Source: Xenophilus aerolatus
GTDB taxonomy: Bacteria > Pseudomonadota > Gammaproteobacteria > Burkholderiales > Burkholderiaceae_C
Reading direction: 5' to 3'
DNA length: 64,000 bases
Assembly: GCA_030418545.1 (NCBI GenBank)
Contig: QAIB01000008.1
Coordinates: forward strand, 149,668-213,667
Part shown: positions 59,171 through 64,000 of the stretch, piece after piece
Layout: every line of letters starts with the position of its first letter
How positions within the stretch are numbered: the first letter of the stretch is position 1
Notes under the pieces: model-generated
What the model was told of the DNA's origin: nothing
What the model saw: the letters and a program-made list of their open reading frames with translations, nothing else
The model's database searches: none
Made by a program: the position numbers and the translations under genes

Positions 59171-59959
59171 ATGAACACTTCCCGCCGCGCCACCCTGGCA
59201 CTTGCCCTTGCCGCCTGCGCCACCGCCTTCGCTCCGCTCGCCTCGGCCCAGTCCGTGGCCGACATCAAGAAGAAGGGCGAGATCACCATCGGCATGCTGG
59301 TCGACTTCCCGCCCTACGGCACGACCAACGCGCAGAACCAGCCCGACGGCTACGACGCCGACGTCGCCAAGCTGCTGGCCAAGGAGTGGGGCGTGAAGGC
59401 CAACATCGTCCCCGTGACGGGCCCCAATCGCATCCCCTTCCTGCTGACCAACAAGGTCGACCTGCTGGTCGCCTCGCTGGCCGTGACGCCCGAGCGCGCC
59501 AAGCAGGTGCAGTTCTCGCAGCCCTACGCCGCCGCCACGATCGTGCTCTACGGCAAGAAGGGCGCAGCCATCAAGTCGGCCGCCGATCTGAAGGGCGTGC
59601 GCGTGGGCGTGGCCCGCGCGTCGACCCAGGACGTGGCCGTGACCAAGGCCGCCCCCGAAGGCACCGAGATCCGCCGCTTCGACGACGACGCGTCGGCCAT
59701 GCAGGCGCTGATCTCGGGCCAGGTCGATGCCATCGGCTGCTCGGTCACCGTCGCCGCCCAGATCGCCCAGCGCGTGCCCGCCGACACCTTCGAGAACAAG
59801 TTCACCCTCGTGCAGCAGGCCATGGGCATCGCCATGCGCCCGGGCCAGGACGAGCTGCTCAAGAACGTCAACGACTTCATCGCGAAGAACACCGCCAATG
59901 GCGAGCTGAACAAGCTCTACCAGAAGTGGCTCAAGAGCGATTTCCCGAAGTTCCAGTAA
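59171..59959 (+). CDS. ABC importer substrate-binding protein (SBP_bac_3)
   Basis: 262 residues with a signal peptide (MNTSRRATLALALAACATAF, cleaved near ASA-QS). Periplasmic binding protein of the amino acid family: ITIGMLVDFPPYG, GYDADVAKLLAKEWG and the LAVTPERAKQV segment, whose Arg binds the alpha-carboxylate in characterised members. It has an AAGGAG ribosome site. The sequence alone favours an amino acid or similar carboxylate ligand. Confidence 0.92.
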   Translation: MNTSRRATLALALAACATAFAPLASAQSVADIKKKGEITIGMLVDFPPYGTTNAQNQPDGYDADVAKLLAKEWGVKANIVPVTGPNRIPFLLTNKVDLLVASLAVTPERAKQVQFSQPYAAATIVLYGKKGAAIKSAADLKGVRVGVARASTQDVAVTKAAPEGTEIRRFDDDASAMQALISGQVDAIGCSVTVAAQIAQRVPADTFENKFTLVQQAMGIAMRPGQDELLKNVNDFIAKNTANGELNKLYQKWLKSDFPKFQ

Positions 59960-59966
59960 ATCGGGG

Positions 59967-60091
59967 GCGGACATCCGTACGCGAAGGGCGCGAAGGTTTC
60001 GCGAAGACGCAAAAGAGAAATCAAAAAGGTCTTTTGGTTGTCTTTCGCGACTTTCGCGTGACCTTTGCGTCCTTCGCGTACGGGAGTCCGC
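59967..60091. repeat. Long inverted repeat between binding protein and ATPase genes
   Basis: Arms of about 50 bp (59967-60014 and 60042-60091), mostly matching, with GTACGCGAAGG in each and short internal GCGAA repeats; the loop is AT-rich. It could fold into a large mRNA hairpin and change the ratio of upstream to downstream products. Confidence 0.85.
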
Positions 60092-60120
60092 TTTCTTCAT
60101 GACCCACCCCTGACCCATCC

Positions 60121-60867
<747 letters not shown>

Positions 60868-60878
60868 GTCGGGTGCCG

Positions 60879-61628
60879 ATGTTCTCGCTCCTGATCTCGT
60901 TGTCCTCCTTCGGCGCGGCCGAGGTGGGCCGCCACGGCCAGCGCTGGTGCACCGACCTGGCCGCCGAGGCCGGCGCCGACGGCGTGGAAGTGCGCGGCGA
61001 GATGCTGCGCGACCCCGCGGCCGAACTGGCCGAACTGCGCGGGCGCGCCGCCGTGTACTCCAGCCCCGACGGCCTGTTCCGTGCCGACGCCTCACTCGAT
61101 GCCGACGCGCTGGCCGAAGGCCTGCGCCGTGCCGAGCTGCTGCAGGCGCCGCGCCTGAAGATGGCCATCGGCGGCTTCGACGCCGTGCGCTCGCGCGCCG
61201 GGCTCGACGCGCTGCGCGAGCGCCTCGCGGGCCAGGGCGTCGAGCTCGTCATCGAGAACGACCAGACCGAGAGCGCCGGCACGCTCGGCGCGCTGCAACG
61301 CTTCTTCGCCGCCCAGCGCGACGCCGGCCTCGACCTGGGCATGACCTTCGACATGGGCAACTGGCACTGGCTCGGCGAATGCCCGCTGGAGGCCGCGCGC
61401 ACCTTCGCGCCGCAGGTGCGCTACGTGCATTGCAAGGGCGTGCAGCGTCGCCCCGACAAGTGGGTGGCGGTGCCGCTGGCCGAGTCGTCCGCGCCGTGGC
61501 GCGCCGTGCTGCGTGCCTTGCCGGCCGAGGTGCCGCACGCCATCGAATACCCGCTGGTGGGCAACGACCTTGTCGCCGTCACGCGCGCCGAGCTGAGCGC
61601 CATCCGCGCCGCACGGAGCCTCGCATGA
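60879..61628 (+). CDS. TIM-barrel sugar isomerase/epimerase-like protein
   Basis: 249 residues from ATG 60879 (GTG 60873 is an alternative). Xylose isomerase-like TIM barrel (AP_endonuc_2): GADGVEVRGEM, the metal-ligand strands VIENDQTES, FDMGNWHW and VRYVHCKG, and a late EYPLVGND. Probably isomerises or epimerises a sugar or sugar acid. Ends in an ATGA overlap with the kinase gene. Confidence 0.85.
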   Translation: MFSLLISLSSFGAAEVGRHGQRWCTDLAAEAGADGVEVRGEMLRDPAAELAELRGRAAVYSSPDGLFRADASLDADALAEGLRRAELLQAPRLKMAIGGFDAVRSRAGLDALRERLAGQGVELVIENDQTESAGTLGALQRFFAAQRDAGLDLGMTFDMGNWHWLGECPLEAARTFAPQVRYVHCKGVQRRPDKWVAVPLAESSAPWRAVLRALPAEVPHAIEYPLVGNDLVAVTRAELSAIRAARSLA

Positions 61629-62578
61629 CCGAGCCGACCGCCTTCGACGTCGCCACCTTCGGCGAGGCCATGCTGCTGCTGGTGGCGGCCGAGCCGGGCC
61701 CGATCGAGCACGCGACGATGTTCCACAAGCGCACCGCGGGCGCCGAGACCAACGTCGCCATCGGGCTCGCGCGCCTGGGCCTGAAGGTGGGCTGGGCCAG
61801 CCGCCTGGGCACCGATTCGATGGGCCGCGCGCTGCTGGCCACCATGCAGGGCGAAGGCATCGACTGCTCGCACGTGATCTGCGATGCGGCGCAGAAGACC
61901 GGCTTCCAGTTCAAGGGCCGGGTCACCGACGGCAGCGACCCGCCGGTCGAGTACCACCGCAAGGGCTCGGCGGCGAGCCACATGCGCCCCGAGGACATCG
62001 ACGAGCCCTGGCTGCGCTCGGCGCGCCACCTGCACGCCACGGGCGTGTTCGCCGCCGTGTCCGACACCACGCTGCCCACCGCGATCCGCACCATGGAGAT
62101 CGCACGCGCGGCGGGCCGCACCATCTCCTTCGACCCCAACCTGCGGCCCACGCTGTGGGCCTCGCCCGAGCGCATGCGCATCTGCATCAACGACCTGGCG
62201 GCGCGTGCCGACTGGGTGCTGCCGGGCATGGAGGAGGGCCGTTTCCTCACCGGTGAAACCACGCCCGAGGGTGTGGCGCGCTTCTATCGTGAGCGCGGCG
62301 CCAAGCTGGTGGTGGTCAAGCTCGGGCCGGCCGGTGCGTACTACGACAGCGACGTGGCCGGCACGGGGCGCGTCGAGGGATTTCCCGTCAAGGAAGTCAT
62401 CGACACCGTGGGCGCGGGCGACGGCTTTGCGGCCGGAGTGGTGAGCGCCTTGCTCGAAGGCCGGTCGGTGCCCGAGGCCGTGCGCCGCGGCGCATGGATC
62501 GGCGCCCGTGCCGTGCAGGTGCTGGGTGACACGGAAGGGCTGCCCACGCGGGCGGAGCTGGAAGCCGCCGGCCTGTGA
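61625..62578 (+). CDS. PfkB-family carbohydrate kinase (2-keto-3-deoxygluconate kinase-like)
   Basis: 317 residues. Ribokinase fold with the N-terminal FGEAMLLLVAAEPGPIEHA, GGxxN-type AGAETNVAIGLARLG and the C-terminal catalytic motif DTVGAGDGFAAG. Among PfkB members this pattern is closest to KdgK, which phosphorylates 2-keto-3-deoxygluconate. It follows the isomerase with ATGA coupling. Confidence 0.88.
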   Translation: MTEPTAFDVATFGEAMLLLVAAEPGPIEHATMFHKRTAGAETNVAIGLARLGLKVGWASRLGTDSMGRALLATMQGEGIDCSHVICDAAQKTGFQFKGRVTDGSDPPVEYHRKGSAASHMRPEDIDEPWLRSARHLHATGVFAAVSDTTLPTAIRTMEIARAAGRTISFDPNLRPTLWASPERMRICINDLAARADWVLPGMEEGRFLTGETTPEGVARFYRERGAKLVVVKLGPAGAYYDSDVAGTGRVEGFPVKEVIDTVGAGDGFAAGVVSALLEGRSVPEAVRRGAWIGARAVQVLGDTEGLPTRAELEAAGL

Positions 62579-62605
62579 CGGCGACAATGGCCGAAGTTCG
62601 CAAAG

Positions 62606-62670
62606 TGCAATCGGCCCGCAGCGCCCGCCCAATGGGCGCTGGCGACAAAGTCGTAACAAACGTGATCATT
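62606..62670 (+). repeat. Dispersed 69-bp repeat, copy 2
   Basis: TCGGCCCGCAGCGCCCGCCC, hairpin with GGGCGCT, then AAAGTCGTAACAAACGTGAT. Close to the copy at 41798-41866. It occupies most of the gap between the kinase and dehydrogenase genes. Confidence 0.75.
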
Positions 62671-62686
62671 TGCCGTTGGAGCTGTC

Positions 62687-63667
62687 ATGACCCGCAAGAA
62701 CGTCCTCGTCTTCCGTGAATTGCCGCCCGACCAGCTGGCGCGCCTGCAGGCGGTGCACACGGTCACCGTGGCCGATCCGAAGAAGGACCGCGCGGCTTTC
62801 GATGCCGCGCTGCCCGAAGCGCAGGGCCTCATCGGCTCGAGCTTTCCCATCGACGCGGCCGTGCTCGACCGCGCCCCCAAGCTCGAAGCCGTCTCCAGCG
62901 TGTCGGTCGGCGTCGACAACTACGCGCTGGCCGAACTGCATCGCCGCGGCATCGTGCTGGCCCACACGCCCGGCGTGCTCGACGAGACGGTGGCCGACAC
63001 CGTGTTCGCGCTGCTGATGGCCACGAGCCGCCGCGTCGTCGAGCTGTCGAACCTCGTGCGCGAGGGCCGCTGGACGAAGAACATCGGCGAGGACTGCTTC
63101 GGTTTCGACGTGCACGGCAAGGCGCTGGGCCTGCTGGGCTTCGGCCGCATCGGCCAGGCGATCGCGCGCCGCGCGGCGCTGGGCTTCGGCATGCCGGTGC
63201 TGTATCACGCACGCCGCGCCGTCGACCTGTCGGCGCAGGCGCCCGAGCTGCAGGGCAAGGCCCGCCACACGCCCTTGCCCGAACTGCTCGCGCAGTCGGA
63301 CTTCGTGGTCGCGATGCTGCCGCTGTCGGACAGCACGCGCGGCATGGTGAACGCCGCGCTGTTCGGCCAGATGAAGCCCGGTGCCGTGTTCATCAATGGC
63401 GGGCGCGGTGCGACGGTCGACGAAGCGGCGCTGCTGGCTGCGCTCGACAGCGGGCACCTGCGCGCCGCGGGTCTGGACGTGTTCGCCAAGGAGCCGCTGC
63501 CGATGGATTCGGCACTGCGCACGCATCCGCGCGTGACGCCGCTGCCGCACATCGGGTCGGCCACGCACGAGACGCGGCATGCGATGGCGGAGCTGGCGGT
63601 GACGAATCTGCTGAGGGCGTTGGCGGGGGAGGGGGCGGTGGCGGTGTACGACACGGCGGGGACATGA
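62687..63667 (+). CDS. D-2-hydroxyacid dehydrogenase (2-ketogluconate/glyoxylate reductase-like)
   Basis: 326 residues. NAD(P)-binding GLLGFGRIG at 148-156; catalytic Arg in NGGRGATVDE, Glu in the region LDVFAKEPLP and His in LPHIGSATHE. The GhrB/TkrA type reduces 2-ketogluconate, hydroxypyruvate or glyoxylate. TTGGAG is the ribosome site. It completes a sugar-acid-like gene set with the kinase and isomerase. Confidence 0.92.
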   Translation: MTRKNVLVFRELPPDQLARLQAVHTVTVADPKKDRAAFDAALPEAQGLIGSSFPIDAAVLDRAPKLEAVSSVSVGVDNYALAELHRRGIVLAHTPGVLDETVADTVFALLMATSRRVVELSNLVREGRWTKNIGEDCFGFDVHGKALGLLGFGRIGQAIARRAALGFGMPVLYHARRAVDLSAQAPELQGKARHTPLPELLAQSDFVVAMLPLSDSTRGMVNAALFGQMKPGAVFINGGRGATVDEAALLAALDSGHLRAAGLDVFAKEPLPMDSALRTHPRVTPLPHIGSATHETRHAMAELAVTNLLRALAGEGAVAVYDTAGT

Positions 63668-64000
63668 GTCGATTCGTGCGCCTCGGTTGCACCCTCTCCC
63701 TTTGGGAAGGGGTGGGGGTGAGGGCACTTGGGCCTTTGTTCTTGCCTTGCTTGTTGTTTTTGGGCAGGGGCCGGGATGTGCGCCCGGCGGCGCACCTACT
63801 TTCTTTTGCTTCGCCAAAAGAAAGTAGGCAAAGAAAAGGCGACCCTGCTGGCTGCGACCCTCCGCTTCGCTACGGGCGACCTGCGCCGCGACGCTGTCGG
63901 GGTGCGCTGCAGAACTCGCTACGCGCTTCGCGCTGCGCTCGAACAGCTGCAGCGAGTCAGATCACGAAGCAGCTGTTGCCGCACGCGGCACAGCTGCCAC
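63668..64000. other. Intergenic tail of the window with repeats, no gene seen
   Basis: The stretch holds a CCCTCTCCC...GGGTGAGGG repeat near 63690-63724, the hairpin at 63795-63828, and GC-rich sequence to the end. No open frame with coding character on either strand. Confidence 0.6.
63795..63828. repeat. Perfect 14-bp hairpin
   Basis: CCTACTTTCTTTTG and its inverse around a CTTCGC loop. It has no T tract after it on either strand, so it does not look like an intrinsic terminator. I recall this motif as common in Burkholderiales intergenic DNA. Confidence 0.8.

Noticed and set aside
63795..63828. Hairpin as terminator of the dehydrogenase gene
   Set aside because: It is 127 bp past the stop and followed by CAAAG, not a T run. 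It looks like a common intergenic repeat.

Overview
The window joins two pieces of DNA with different base composition. Bases 1 to about 23,250 are the structural (late) half of an integrated siphovirus-type prophage of moderate GC. The rest is high-GC chromosome of a betaproteobacterium of the family Comamonadaceae, most like Variovorax. That placement rests on gene order (pyrG-kdsA-DUF1330-eno-ftsB; parE-lytic transglycosylase-parC; dapA-bamC-MBL hydrolase), on codon and base use, and on several dispersed GC-rich repeats. It is recognition from memory, not a database result.

Prophage, 1-23,250. The order is: end of an unknown gene, small protein, large terminase, DUF4055 portal, scaffold, major capsid protein followed by an intrinsic terminator, head-tail connectors, tail terminator, tail tube, HK97 gp10-like protein, tail assembly chaperones G and GT joined by a clear -1 slippery site, tape measure, and a lambda-like M-L-K-I-J tail tip module. 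Then come a fibre and adhesin module with an 18-unit repeat protein, an H-NS-like silencer on the opposite strand, and a small coiled-coil membrane protein. Integrase, repressor, replication genes and a recognisable endolysin are not here and would lie to the left. The right end cuts a host DUF455 (ferritin-like) gene, leaving only its 5' part at 23,272-23,565, so the attachment site lies inside that gene.

Chromosome, 23,250-40,500. A 168-bp palindrome separates the broken DUF455 gene from a gamma carbonic anhydrase. Next are hslO (redox chaperone), an NAD-salvage pair (PnuC plus a NadR-like kinase), the pyrG-kdsA-DUF1330-eno-ftsB operon, coaBC-membrane protein-dut, a glycine-zipper lipoprotein, a head-to-head FKBP isomerase/roxA pair sharing a palindromic start region, an MBL hydrolase, bamC, dapA and a methyltransferase/MFS group.

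Chromosome, 40,500-64,000. This part holds topoisomerase IV (parE, parC) flanking a lytic transglycosylase, a membrane diguanylate cyclase with a strong terminator, a lipoprotein-like MBL enzyme, a very large membrane patatin facing a CorA-like (GMN motif) membrane protein, an SDR with its divergent LysR regulator, and an apparent operon. That operon has a polar-amino-acid-type ABC importer followed by a TIM-barrel isomerase, a PfkB/KDG-type kinase and a D-2-hydroxyacid dehydrogenase, behind a LacI-type palindrome.

The points most worth a second look are an in-frame TAA that splits one tail-appendage fold, a TAAATA hexamer recurring at prophage gene junctions, short hairpin repeats found even inside coding sequence (DUF455, coaBC), the shared palindromic translation starts of the FKBP gene and roxA, and the patatin/CorA-like pair.
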